Assembly (NCBI GenBank): GCA_027946365.1
Contig: JAPEUQ010000003.1
Span: forward strand, 558,001 to 622,000
Direction: 5' to 3'
Source of the DNA: Kalmusia sp. IMI 367209
Taxonomy: Eukaryota > Ascomycota > Dothideomycetes > Pleosporales > Didymosphaeriaceae
Length of the DNA: 64,000 nucleotides
In this document: piece by piece, positions 22,637 through 34,148 of the stretch
Layout: the number at the start of each line of letters is the position of its first letter
Position numbering within the stretch: position 1 is the first letter of the stretch
Program-made: the position numbers and the translations under genes
Notes under the pieces: model-generated
The model's database searches: none
What the model was told of the DNA's origin: nothing
Seen by the model: only the letters and a program-made list of their open reading frames with translations

Positions 22637-24734
22637 TGGGGCGGGGTATATGTTTATATGTTTAGTTGCTAATGTAATGTGTCTTGTTGTTAACTGTAGA
22701 GGAACACCTTGTACAACGTCTGAGTAAATTTTGTAAAGAGATTATGGACCTAATCCTTCAATTTATAGAACTAGTCTGTGGATTCAACAAGGCTGATCTT
22801 TTTGCAGAATGCGAGTCATGGCCTGTACGTGGGTCAAGAAAAGCAGCCTCAAGCATATAGCGTGTGCACACATAAGACCGTCTCCACAAGCATCCCACCT
22901 CTCCAGCGAAGGACAGCCCACCTCTCTCTTCACAATCACCACATCAATTATACCCTCCTAGGATCTTCGCCCCTCACTTGGACGCCGGGACCGTACAGTC
23001 TCGGTCCCACCCACGGCACGACCCACATCGCAGCCACGAAGTCAACGGACCCTAGTTCCGGCCCAGGAATCCACGCTTCGCTCTGGAAGTGCCTAGATAG
23101 GTAATTTGAGCTTTAGGTCTGGCTCTGCGATCAGCGCGGGATATAGTGGAGTGGTGGCCTCTGTTTTTTCATGCGCCGCGGCTTGATCGCAGTCTGCTAC
23201 CTTGATCTCCAAAGTAGCTCTCGCGCTTATGTAGAGCGGGTCCTGTGGGCGACGAGGTCATTAGCGGGGATCATAAGGGGTTGACTCTCTGCGTAACAGA
23301 TTGTAGAGTCGAGGATTGATGGAATGGACTTGATGTGTGGACAGAGTGTTGATGGCGTAGAGGTTTTTGCAAGCAACACGGCAATTTATGTTCAGTTGTT
23401 CGATACGTCCTAAGGGGTATAGATCTCGCATGAAGAAAAGAAACCTTGAGTGCTAGTAGAATAGGTCTCGTATCGAATGCGGAATACTGGGCACTGCAGA
23501 CTTTCTCTGCTTGAGCGATTTTCGCCGCTCTTGTAATGTCTTTGGGTTTGAACGACGGGGCTTAGACTCGTGAATGTTCTTGTCTTCATATATAGATGTA
23601 TGTGAGGTTGGACCTAAACTTCGCAGCTGTGTGAGTTGTGTTGCTGGCTGGCTTTGCTAGCATAATAGCTTTTAGATTAATATGACTACTATTGTAAGCC
23701 TGCCGCGGTTCTGTTCATCACGACGGCGATATCGTGGTTTTGTATTTATACATGAGTTTGGAAGTGCGTTCAGTGAACTTTAGCTTTGGAGTATTTTCGT
23801 GGTGGTGACACTCGATTTGCAACATGCTCATGTAAATGGCATCAGACACCAGGCTACAATGACGCTTCTATTTTTTTTTATCAGTAGTTCTGCTCATGAA
23901 CAAGTTATGTTTACATCCGGCCCTTCTAGGCAAGTTATTTCTTGAGCGTGATCGATAGTCATGATCGCGCGACATCTCCATCGACGAAATATTACGATGT
24001 ACCCTTCGACAGCTTCTTGTCGCAAGGCTGGCTAATCCAACAATTGAGAAACACTACACTTTACACCGCGAGATGGAAACCAACGCATGAAGAGTCTGCG
24101 CGCAAGTGAAATGTTAAATGAGGCAATGGGGTTTTCTGATGATGCCAGTTAATCTCCGTCTCGGCTCAAGATTCTCCGGCTTGACGCAGGGTTTTATGAG
24201 CAGGGGACAGTCCACAACGCCAAACCGTATGCGCCAAACCACAACGAGAAAATTATGGACCAAGCTACTGGCACATATAGCTTAGCCCACCCCCTCGCTT
24301 TCAACCTCTAACGGCTGTCAAGATTTAGCATCCTGTCATAACGGGTCGTTGCAAGCCACCAGGAAATTCGTACACGATGTCGGGTTCCCGTTGCACACGC
24401 GAGACTCGCTACCGACCATGCGCCCTGTTCGCATGGTATCTAGCCGCTGGGCAGCTCTATAGCGGCGGTTAAGCATTGAAACGTGCTCGATCTAGCTTCG
24501 CCTGGCATACTGAAACACTGCGATGGTGTTTCGTTTCCTGCATTTTGATGCGCAAGGATGATCTACTGTTTCTAAGCTAGGCAAGAAAGGGTTCTCTCAT
24601 TCGAGAGGGCCCTTCATTCATATTGCGCATCCGTACCTTCTGCTCCCATTCATCTCCCACTACCGTCTCTCGTTTTCAGTTCTGCTCTTGAAATTTTTCT
24701 TCATACAGCTGGTCTCTGTTCATTTACATTCAAA
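22637..24734. other. Intergenic between GH127 and GH131 genes
   Basis: 2.1 kb without a supportable gene; only frames under 110 codons lacking motifs. The final few hundred bases, with CT-rich tracts near 24,640-24,720, are presumably the GH131 promoter and leader. Confidence 0.45.
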
Positions 24735-25956
24735 ATGTTCGCTAAAGCTGCTCTCTTCAACGCGCTCGCTAGCGCTGTGTCTGCTGGTGAGTCGGCCGTC
24801 CTCTGCTGAATCATCTAGGCTGACGGCTTTCACAGAAATCCTCTGGGATGGACGATTCAATGATATGACGTCGAGTGCGGACCTCGAGAAATGGTCTTTC
24901 TCGAATCCCGTTGGTTCCTACCAGTACTACATCCACGGTTCCGGCCCGGTCACTGACTACGTCAACCTCGACACTACGTTCAAGAACCCGGCCGACACAG
25001 GCTCAAAGCAGGGCGTCAAGATCACCATCGACGAGACTGCCAAGTGGAATGGCCAGACCATGCTCAGGACCGAACTCATTCCACAGACTACTGCCGCCAT
25101 CAACAAGGGCAAAGTGTACTACCATTTCTCTATCAAGACTGCGGCCGAGAACGTTCCGACTGCGACCAACGAGCACCAAATTGCCTTCTTCGAGAGCCAC
25201 TTCACCGAGCTAAAGTACGGCGCCTCGGGCAGCAGCAACACCAACCTGCAGTGGCACGTCGGTGGCGTGTCCAAATGGGACGTTGAGCTCGTCGCAGACG
25301 AATGGCACAACGTCGCGTACGAGATCGACTTCGACGCCGGCGCAGTCTCGTTCTACCACTCTACCGGCAGCGACGCACTCACCAAGACCGCCGGTCCCTT
25401 TGATGCGAGCACCTCGTCCAATGGTGCGGACTGGCATCTAGGTGTTCTTCGCCTCCCTGGAAGCAACGACGCCGATGGCGCCGAGGATTGGTTTTTCAGC
25501 GGTGTGTACGTGGAGAGCGGCGAGCTCACCACATCTGTTGCTAGCCCTGGCGGCTCCGGAGGTTCCGGCGAGTCGGGCTCAGCTTCGAGCGCCGTGCCCG
25601 CCTCAAGTGCTGCTCCGGCTTCTTCGTCTCAAGCTGCTCCTTCTACATTGGTCACCGCGGTTAGCTCCGCCGCTGTCGAGACTCCTGCCGCTTCGTCCAG
25701 CGCCGCCAACGCAGCTTCGTCATCCGTGTCCACTGTAGCCGAAGCCGTTGAGACTTCAGTGGCTTCATCTACCGTTGTAGCCTCGTCCTCTGCTATTGCC
25801 TCTGCACCCGCCGTTTCGTCTACTCTCCTCGCGTCTACGCCCGTTGCATCTTCCACTCCTTCGGCTACCAGTGCCCCTGCTGGTACTGATCTACCGGATG
25901 AGTTCACAATCAAGGAGTTTGTTGCGTGGTTGAAGGCAGAGGCCGGTGTCAATTAA
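24735..25956 (+). CDS. Secreted GH131 beta-glucanase-like protein with Ser/Ala-rich tail
   Basis: Exons 24735-24786 and 24836-25956 give 390 aa. The tiny first exon encodes the signal peptide M-F-A-K-A-A-L-F-N-A-L-A-S-A-V-S-A and is followed by a 49-nt GTGAGT...CACAG intron. Residues 18-245 form a GH131 catalytic domain: I-L-W-D-G-R-F-N-D at the start, L-R-T-E-L-I-P, a K-V-Y-Y-H-F-S-I strand, then E-H-Q-I-A-F-F-E-S-H-F-T-E-L. GH131 enzymes act on beta-1,3-, 1,4- and 1,6-glucans and occur only in fungi and oomycetes. About residues 247-365 are a low-complexity Ser/Ala/Val/Thr-rich linker, probably O-glycosylated. The protein ends in a short conserved-looking helix (D-E-F-T-I-K-E-F-V-A-W-L-K) instead of a CBM1 module or GPI signal. 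Confidence 0.88.
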
Positions 25957-26565
25957 GCATGCCCCGCGTCTACTTGTTCTATAACGCTTCTATTCTTGTC
26001 TATATTCTTACTACTTTAACTTCATCATGTACATATATAAATGAAGCCAATATGCTGCCTTCTCGTATGCTTGGTATTCGAACGTGTGATGAAATGTGTT
26101 GATGTACATCCTTAACCAGGGTTGATGCATAGACAAGGTGTCAAGTTATGAAAGCCTGCGGCATTTCTGGCAACTCTTGAAAATTCGTGCTAGTTTTCAC
26201 ACCAGTCCCAACTATAGATTCTAATATTCTCACGCTACCACTCTATTATGGTGAACATAAATTAGTATGCGCATAATATGAGAAGCTGCGGGTCTAGATA
26301 GCTAAAGGCTAGCACGCGACACGATTGGTGGGAACCGAGCTATCGTACTGCGGGCCGCGATTGTTTCGCCATGTTTCATGCACAAAAACGGATGTTTTTC
26401 GTTCGAGCAATATAGCGCTCGAAATCCGAGCAGCCGCGTCCTCCTATGTAATGAAATATAAACAGTAAGAAGTCCACATCTACAATTCGCTCTCAACTCT
26501 TCATTCACTATAACCTTCTCTTCTCATCACTCATTTTCTTCTTACATTCCCCCAACGCAGTAGAT
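25957..26565. other. Intergenic; promoter of next gene
   Basis: No gene. A TATAAA at 26457-26462, about 104 bp upstream of the next start codon, followed by a CT-rich leader, is a plausible core promoter for the secreted protein downstream. Confidence 0.45.
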
Positions 26566-27381
26566 ATGCGCTCCTTCTCCCTTCCTCTCGCCATGCTGGC
26601 ACTGGCATTGGGCGCCACAGCAGATGAGGACTGGCACTTCGGCGACACAGTCTACATGGGCCCCACAACCGGCTCAAACTACATCAAAAAAGTCACCTAC
26701 TCTGTGGTCGCACCCCCCGTACCTACCGACTTCACGCAGAGCGACTGCTGGGCCAGTATCTGGATCGGCATCTCGGCGTCGCAGACCGATAACAATATAC
26801 CGCTCATGCAACCATTGTTCAACTGGGCGCCGGACAATGCAGCACAGGGATGTCCCGCAGCCAACAACGCATGGTGCGTCGTGGCCAGTACGCTGTTGCC
26901 GAGTAAGTTCTTGCATCTACGCTTACAAGTCGGAGGTTGATGTGTGAGTAGGTGGTCAGACGGACGAGCCATACGTTGCCGTTGCCAACGGCGCCAAAGT
27001 CGACTTCGAAATCAGCACTGTCTCCTCCGGCACCGTCTCCCAGAAGGTATCTATCAACGGCGCGGTCGTGTCTAAGATCACCAACAGCAACATTGGCGAG
27101 AACCCGAAGTACTTGATCGGCGCCAATGAGTGCTTCTCTGGAAAATGCGGTACCCTGGCCGCTTATAGTAAGTAATCTGTAACATCTAGTCGACAAGGGG
27201 CCGTCACTGATTATGTACGTTTACAGCTTGGTCCAATGTGTCTGTCACCCTAAACACTGCCGACAAGAATTTCGGGAATACGTTGAGCTTGTTTGGATCT
27301 ACGTCGAAGGGATTCACGACGTCTGACAACGGGCTCACGTGGAAGGGGGCTGTTACTTTTAACAAGGATAAGTTCGCGTAG
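26566..27381 (+). CDS. Secreted protein of unknown function, possibly beta-sandwich (G1-peptidase-like layout)
   Basis: Exons 26566-26902, 26952-27167 and 27227-27381 encode 235 aa. All three exons join in frame through 49- and 59-nt introns with GTAAGT donors. A signal peptide spans residues 1-20. The mature protein is rich in beta-forming residues and carries S-D-C-W-A-S-I-W-I-G-I, a paired N-E-C-F-S-G-K-C-G-T and several other Cys likely to be disulphide-bonded. The W-x-G-I strand and repeated amphipathic strands recall fungal concanavalin-like folds such as eqolisin (peptidase G1) proteins. However, I cannot place the catalytic Gln/Glu pair, so enzymatic activity is not claimed. There is no membrane or GPI signal. 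It sits 610 bp downstream of the GH131 gene in the same direction. Confidence 0.75.
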
Positions 27382-28024
27382 TGCAAGGGGGAATTTGGCT
27401 TGTTACGACTTTGATTCTCGTACATACTTCATCAATGCGCATGCGCAGTTTTTACCATTAAGCACTTTTATTGAACACTTAATTGATGGTATATGCAATA
27501 GCTCAATTTTGATCTAAGGACTCATTGGAGCTCTTCACTATGAGCACTGATATGCATTGCATTGGCCGATTATGCTCGATCATGATGTTCCTTTGTGGGA
27601 CAAGACGCAGGCAGGCGAGATTCTACAATTTGCACTTGTATGCTGAAAGCGCTATATTCCCCGAACCAAACATTTTTTTGGAGTAGTCAAGTAGCAGTGA
27701 TGTCGGTATCTTGTACTCAAATTTGTAGACATACTGTGGGGCGGGTCTAAGTACTTTGGGGAAAGATGCATTTCCTCGGCACACTGAGGTCCTTAATTTT
27801 CTCGTATTGCCGAGGGCAATAGCGAAAACATGAGATGATTGTTCATGTTATGCCGAGAGGTGTCATTGCCCAACACTAGGCAATCTTAGTCAGAGTGCGT
27901 TGCCAATCTCCTTGAAAACGCTCAGACAGAACTACGATCAAAAGTTATACACCAGAAGGCAATTAGGAAGTAGAGGTTGCAAATTTTTGATTCTTATTAT
28001 CTGGTATTCCTTATTGTCCGCTCA
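27382..28024. other. Intergenic (convergent 3' ends)
   Basis: Lies between the ends of two convergent genes; AT-rich in places, with no gene or clear terminator recognised. Confidence 0.4.
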
Positions 28025-28758
28025 TCAAATGCCCAAGGCCTTTGCGATAGCTTCTCCAACGCCTGTCGCGCTCGCAGGATTCTGACCTGTGATAAGACGC
28101 CCAGAAACCGCAACCTTCTCGCCCCAAGGCTCAGCTGCCTTGACAAACTTCCCACCTGAAGCCTTTTGAAGGGCGTCTTCGGGGAGGAAGGGCACCGCCT
28201 TCGTCAGGCCAACCTGCTCTTCCTCAGTGTTCGTGAAGGCTGTGACTTCCTTTCCAGCTACAAGTAAGCTTCCATCCGAAAGCTTTACATCATGGAACAC
28301 AGCCGGCGCATGGCACACGGCAGACACGATCTTACCCGCCTCCCAGAACTCCTTGATGAGCTGCTGGGAAGTCGGGTTATCGGCAAGATCGAACATGGGA
28401 CCGTGGCCGCCCACATAGAAGATTGCGTCGAAGTCGCCGGCTTTGCCGACGAAGCTGTCGAGCTTCTGCGTGTTCTTCCAGACCTGCTCGTCGTTTTTCA
28501 GGAAGTTCACAGAGACATCATCTTTTGCGGCTTCTACGGAGGCCGGGTCGAGAGGTGCTTCGCCACCTTTTGGCGATGCTACTGTGATCTCCGCCTTTTT
28601 GTGAAGCACGTGGTAAGGGTGGGCGAGTTCTGCAAACTCTTAGCGGATGCCCCGCGCTGGTATGGCGCAATCTTACCAGGAAGATACCAGCCCGTGGGCT
28701 TGTCGAGATTGCCCAACTTGTTGTGGGAGGTCAATACGAAGAGAATTTTGGGTGCCAT
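28025..28758 (-). CDS. DJ-1/PfpI family protein, Hsp31-like class (glyoxalase III / chaperone type)
   Basis: Exons 28758-28677 and 28629-28025 (47-nt intron, GTAAGA donor) give 228 aa, the usual size of Hsp31-like DJ-1 proteins. The start M-A-P-K-I-L-F-V-L-T-S is the first beta-strand. G-W-Y-L-P-E-L-A-H-P-Y precedes the usual P-x-x-V-L loop. The glutamine-amidotransferase-like core shows G-G-H-G-P-M-F-D, and the nucleophile elbow is A-V-C-H-A-P-A with the reactive Cys. E in P-E-L-A-H-P is the probable partner acid. Family members detoxify methylglyoxal without glutathione or act as stress chaperones in the cytosol. The absence of a signal peptide fits that. Most of exon 1 reads through into the intron in another frame, so the short first exon would be missed by a naive ORF call. 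Confidence 0.9.
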
Positions 28759-29634
28759 GATGATTGATTTTGAGAGATTGGAGGTCGAAGTGGAGAGTGG
28801 AAAGTTGCTTTGAAGATTTCATTCTCGATGGTCCCGAGTTAGCGTGACGTCATGCCGGAGATCTACATCGCAAACGCTAGCCCAGGACAGAACTTAACTC
28901 CGTGTAAAGAGGAGAACATGCCTTGTGTTGCAGGTCGCGCAACCGCAAACGGACGTTTTTGATAGAGAACCAAGTGAATAGACGCACGTTCCCACGGGCC
29001 GAACTAGGCAAGAGGCTTACCGATTGTAGGATGCAGCCATCGCGTTCGCGATCCATCCTTCAATCAGCTCGGGCCGATCCTGGTTCCGCTTTTAGACTGG
29101 TGCCATTTGGATGGAGGTGATGATCGACCGCTGACAAGTGCGTTTCCATTTCTGGAAAACATTCACTAAGTAACCTCGTAGCATGTTGCGGTAATCAGTG
29201 GCCCCAAATGTCACTTTCATGAGCGAGCCCTGGTTTCTTCTTTTCCGTCAACTCGCAGTCTGCCTACGAAAAGGCAGTCTCCCGTGGCGCAAAAGGGCGT
29301 AGCTGAGATGATTCAGCACACTCAGTCTTGGTCCTTCCCAACGGCCAATCAGCTAGCACCACACTACGCCTCAATGCAGCCATGGGGGCCAGCCCGAGAC
29401 GGGTCATCTTTGAATTGGACGAGGCTCGGCGCTGTCTTCAGCCTTCACAAATTTCAGCTCATGCATGCTCAGACACTATGTTGGCAGATGCACACTGTTG
29501 GATTCGGGGGCTGAGCCATTGCATTCAAGAGCGCCATGTGGATATCCACTTGGGCTTTCCCTCTTCCCTCTTCGTCCCTTCTCCGATCAACAGCGACTCG
29601 AACGTCCGGTTGAGAGTCTACAGTAACGACAATA
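28759..29634. other. Divergent promoter region
   Basis: Shared upstream region of the DJ-1 gene (-) and the membrane-protein gene (+), 876 bp. No gene of its own and no clear TATA was picked out. Confidence 0.4.
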
Positions 29635-31659
29635 ATGGAGCGGCAAACCAACCCCGGAGCTTCCTTCGATGACATCCAAAGGGACACAGACAGAAGCGAA
29701 TCAAGAAGCCCCGTTAGCAGCCTGAACGACTCGACAAATGCATCGAAGAGCCGCTATTACCAAGTGGACGTAGAGGAGTCAAAGGAAGATCATGACCACG
29801 GTATCGACTGGCAGCCAGGCTGGAAACACCAGTTCCCCTGGATCGGATTCGCGGGGTTCATGACGGTTGTGTTTGCTACCGCAATGGCTGTTGCAATCCT
29901 TGGAATTTCGAATCACAAACGGGTAAAAGACTGGCCATTTGAGAAATATCCTGTTCAGCCTAACGTCTTGCTCAACATCGCAAACCAAGTGCAAAACCTG
30001 GGTCTAATCACCTTAATTGGTCAGGGTCTGGCAGTCGCGTGGTGGAGGAAGGCACTGAAGGGGAGCTCCTTGGACACCTTACACCGCAACCACGCCTACT
30101 CGTATAGTTTCTACGCCGTCATCACGTCGGGGAAACATTTCAATGCGATTGCTTTGGCCGCCCTTATGACCAAGTTCGCTGTCATCGACAGCACGCTTTT
30201 CCAGAAGGCAACAAAGACCGTCATCACACAGCAGAGTGCGTACATGAATAGTTCCGTAACCGCTTGGGTGGCTACAGACTGGCCTCTAAACAGTGGCGGA
30301 ATACCTAGCGAAAATGGTACAGTCAAGACTATTGATGCGGCATGGGCAAGCGTCATCGACGCATATACCGGGAAGATTGCGAATGGCAAAGTGCATGACT
30401 CACTTGAGGGTAAAGCATCATTCTTCGGTTGCCCTTTCCGACAAGAATGCACCGGGACCATAAAGGGTATCGGATTCGCCTTCGACTGCTCCACCGAGAA
30501 AGAGGACATCGATTATGGTTTGCAGCATCAAAGTCAGCAAGGTGGCGTTCAGTCATCGTACCCGCTATGGGACGTGCAATTTAACACCACGTGGGCGACA
30601 AGAGACAACCCTTATGCTAGTGTTAAACTCAACATGTTATATGCGGATAGCCATCGTGGTGAACAGGAAGGGTCCTGCCCTGGGTTTCTCACACGACGTT
30701 CATGCGAGATCCGACCTGCTGTCGTCGAGTACCCAGTCACAGTCATGATTCCCAGCGAGGAGGAACTGCGAGGGAGAAACATCGTCACGCACATCAAATT
30801 CTTTAACCAGACAAGCAATGTTCCATTCGGCACCGTCTTAGACGGAAACCAAATTGACCAATTGAAAGTCCTTAAGTACTTCGACCTGAACGAAAAAAGT
30901 GGCGACGTCTCTACCGTCGGCGCACTCACCTACGTGCTCAACAACCTCTATGGATCCTCAGCCAGTCTCGTCTACGACAAAGACTGGGATATCAAAGTCG
31001 AAGGCTCGCAAGTACAGAGCATCTTCTACGCCGATGACGACAAGCGAGACGTCAACCGATGCTACTACGACATCGACAAGAACGGGCGCGACGACCCGGC
31101 CATATCCCTCCTCCGCAAGCTCAACACGCTCAGCTTCGTCGCAGGCCTCTACCTTAACGGCGCGCCCAACACCGACGTCGACGCGCGCGCCGCCAAGGGC
31201 ATGCCCAGCCAAACCGTACTCACATCCGTCACCGGCATCGTCGAAGAATACAACACCAACTTCAGCTACGTTGCCGGCGCGCTCGTCGCCACACTCGTCA
31301 CTGTCTTCCTCGTGCTGCCCGTGTACTGGGGCTTCTGGCAGCTCGGGCGAAAAGTCACGCTCGGCCCGCTCGAAATCACGGAGGCGTTTGGCGCACCCAT
31401 TGTCAAACCTGAAAAGTACAAGAACGTGCATGGCGACTTCGACCAGGTACTACAGGAGGTTGGCAAGCGCCGCGTGCAGTACGGACAGCTCAAGGGTGCG
31501 CCGGCAGGGCAGATGGGCATTGCAGAACCGCATAATGTGCAGTTCCCTGATGCGGTGCGGAGAGAGGGGTCGTCGAGCGGGAGGGCTGCGGGCGCGGGTA
31601 TTGGGCTCGTCCTTGGAGGCATTACGGCAGCGGTTGTTGGGGGCAATGCCAAGAGTTGA
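29635..31659 (+). CDS. Large fungal integral membrane protein, DUF3176-like layout, function unknown
   Basis: One exon, 674 aa. A hydrophilic 65-residue N-terminus with charged and Ser-rich sequence is followed by three closely spaced hydrophobic segments (about residues 67-91, 121-137, 170-190). Next comes a long extracytosolic-looking domain of about 350 residues with many N-glycosylation sequons and paired cysteines. A final helix lies at about 543-568 (A-G-A-L-V-A-T-L-V-T-V-F-L-V-L-P-V-Y-W). The tail is cytosolic-looking and ends in a Gly-rich hydrophobic stretch. Three helices, big loop, one helix is the architecture of fungal DUF3176-type proteins, a family without known function, but sequence identity to that family is not certain. 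An overlapping 281-codon Ser/Thr-rich frame is a shadow. Confidence 0.8.
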   Translation: MERQTNPGASFDDIQRDTDRSESRSPVSSLNDSTNASKSRYYQVDVEESKEDHDHGIDWQPGWKHQFPWIGFAGFMTVVFATAMAVAILGISNHKRVKDWPFEKYPVQPNVLLNIANQVQNLGLITLIGQGLAVAWWRKALKGSSLDTLHRNHAYSYSFYAVITSGKHFNAIALAALMTKFAVIDSTLFQKATKTVITQQSAYMNSSVTAWVATDWPLNSGGIPSENGTVKTIDAAWASVIDAYTGKIANGKVHDSLEGKASFFGCPFRQECTGTIKGIGFAFDCSTEKEDIDYGLQHQSQQGGVQSSYPLWDVQFNTTWATRDNPYASVKLNMLYADSHRGEQEGSCPGFLTRRSCEIRPAVVEYPVTVMIPSEEELRGRNIVTHIKFFNQTSNVPFGTVLDGNQIDQLKVLKYFDLNEKSGDVSTVGALTYVLNNLYGSSASLVYDKDWDIKVEGSQVQSIFYADDDKRDVNRCYYDIDKNGRDDPAISLLRKLNTLSFVAGLYLNGAPNTDVDARAAKGMPSQTVLTSVTGIVEEYNTNFSYVAGALVATLVTVFLVLPVYWGFWQLGRKVTLGPLEITEAFGAPIVKPEKYKNVHGDFDQVLQEVGKRRVQYGQLKGAPAGQMGIAEPHNVQFPDAVRREGSSSGRAAGAGIGLVLGGITAAVVGGNAKS

Positions 31660-34148
31660 AGGGTGTTGTTCTTTGCTTGAATTTCTTTGTAGATACACTT
31701 TTTTCTTTTGCTTGGGTTGGCTATCTGGGTATTGCTGGGAATAATGTAGAACGGCCGAAAACATTACTAATTCTCACGAGTCTATCAACTACTATGAAGG
31801 GGCGCCCTGACTGTGCCTAACCGCACTCAGGGTCTATGATAATTTCGATCCACGTCTTTGTGCATTTTCCTATAATGTCGTGCTTTTCCCTCTTTGGCGT
31901 CCAGTCCATGAAGTGTGTCCGTGGCATGGTCATACTGGTGACTGAAAATTAGATATATCGACGTATTGTTTGTCTTGCTCAAAGCCCCTCCCTACTAGAA
32001 GCGTCCTGCTAAGCGCCTTCACGAGATCACGTTGGCCTAATTTTCTCCCTTGCACTTCTCACCCAGGGCTCAGCCTAATCGCTCTCTCGCATTTCGCACT
32101 TTAACATGAGTCAGACTTTGCGCGCATAGTCGGTTCACAAGTCTTTCCCAGCGTAGCTCTCTTATCGCACCTTAACTTACCTCGCATCTGCTCATCTAAG
32201 GTGCAAATTTATTGTCATTGTCTTTATACTGAAGTACGCAGTAGCTATATCCATGTTCCTACGATGGTTGCGGGTGTCTAGTTGGCTGGCTCCACAATGG
32301 ACATGGGGTCAAATCGGGGCTGACGTCTGATGTCTTGGCACAGCCCTCTTTCAGTGTTGGGCGTCCTTCCATCTAAAGGCGTCCACGACATCGCGTACAA
32401 GCGGTATTGAGCGTTCACACGAATTATCAATGCGAGCCTTTTCGAGATGCAACGCGAGGGAGATATTTATGGATTTTACACACGCAGCAGTATTGTGACT
32501 ACCAGCGCTTCACCACAGCAAAGCGCGAGCTCGTCTGGATCGATTTTTGCATCAACATCCCCTCTACAATTGGTTTGGTCAACTGTTTATTCGTGCATAC
32601 TGGCCGTGAGTCACCCTGTCATGCCCATGTTCATGCCCATGACCTGCCTGCGTTCTAGCGAGAACACTCGCACGTAAAGGAAGACTCACAGGCCAGATCC
32701 ATCCTTCTATAGGATCGACATTCGGCATTTGGAAGGGTCCCTAACGCATGGACCTTCTTTGCGGCTCCCAATATCCGAGCCGCATCCCAAAGACGAATCA
32801 GCATGACCGGTAAGCCTTCGGCCCCCATGTGTAATCCTTGCACAACGTTTTGCGGCTCTGAACTACCGTCTACTGCGTAGCCACCTCACCTATTACTATA
32901 TCTTCCTTTGACCAGAACAATTGCAGCCTAGTTTTATTCTATCACGGTCCTTGTCAGAGTGTACTGGCCCTATGCATCACCATCGGCCTTCGCCGCTCCA
33001 CATGGCCTTTGCAACACCGATCTTGGCTATTGTGGCTCGGCATCCCCGCGCGTGTACGCTTTTACGCTAATACCAAATCCTTCAGAGCTTATGTCAAGTA
33101 TAGCCGGCCCTTCGCGATTGTACTTTGGAAGATTTCCTCGGATCAATGACAGACACTTCATACCGCCATTGCCAATGAGAACCGAGGCTGATGATGATCT
33201 GTAGCTTTCAGAAATGGAAAAGACCGATCTCGCTGGTGACATACACGAAATAACATGAAACATCGGAGATCTCGAAAGATGGGAGCTTGAGCTTGGGCCA
33301 GACGGCCGTTCCGTTCAATTCACTTGCGGTACACGGCTTAGCGTCGCTTACTTGATGCTGTACCCACAAATCGCACCATCTGCGAATGTCGCTTCATTAA
33401 AGTATCATAGCTGAAAGTAGAAGCCGGTTTTTCTTTGACTAGCAGACCTTATATATATGGTTAGTATGCTAATACGTGAAATGTTTAGCAGATAGAACCG
33501 CACTACACGTGCGGCAACCCAAGCATTGTTGGCGGAAGCGGTGCTTTGCCGCACCTAGCAGAGACGCTCATCTTTGTTTATTTTATGTATGCAAGCTGGC
33601 TAGGTTTATAGCCGCTTCTCCAAGAAGCCTCAACAATCAATACTTTACTCAACTTTTGCCTATCTCCCAACAAGCATTACCTCGTGCTTTCCATGGACCA
33701 TCAATCATTCTAAGCAAATGGCGCTTAATTCTAACGTGACTCCATTCACTAAACAGCCTCTGAACAAACGTTATGAGGAATGTCGGTGCAATCGATCAAT
33801 TCCTCGGACGCATAGCAGCTAGCCTCTTAGGCGAGCAACGGTTCTCTAGCGTAGCTATACCAACTCCGAACCATGCTTGGTATGAAATTCGAGGATACTC
33901 ATGACAACCAGAGTCCGTGATGCACTTCCTAGTTTGCGGCTTCTATGGAAATTTTCACTTTCACCCTGGTCCCTGGGTGCGATGCAAACGGTACCTGCCG
34001 CGGCTTCCGGCAAACTTCATGTGGCTGAGTCCACGGTCCTGGCGTCTTCGTTTACCATATAGCTCGGTACTTCCACTCTATCTTTTTCAACTCCTCAGCT
34101 TCACACGGTTGTTTGTTGCTCATTGCTTCTTCTCCTTACCTCGAAATC
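31660..34148. other. Long intergenic stretch before the lipoxygenase gene
   Basis: 2.5 kb with only short frames. One at 32,447-32,600 contains E-L-V-W-I-D-F-C-I-N-I, which resembles the W-I-D-x-x-C-I-N core of HET domains, but nothing around it extends the match. The last 150 bp are CT-rich and probably the lipoxygenase leader. Confidence 0.4.

Noticed and set aside
30899..31744. 281-codon Ser/Thr/Pro-rich plus-strand frame
   Set aside because: It is an out-of-frame shadow of the 674-aa membrane protein and has the repetitive composition expected of one.
32447..32660. W-I-D-F-C-I-N-I string resembling the core of a HET domain
   Set aside because: The match is only about eight residues, with no upstream or downstream HET blocks.
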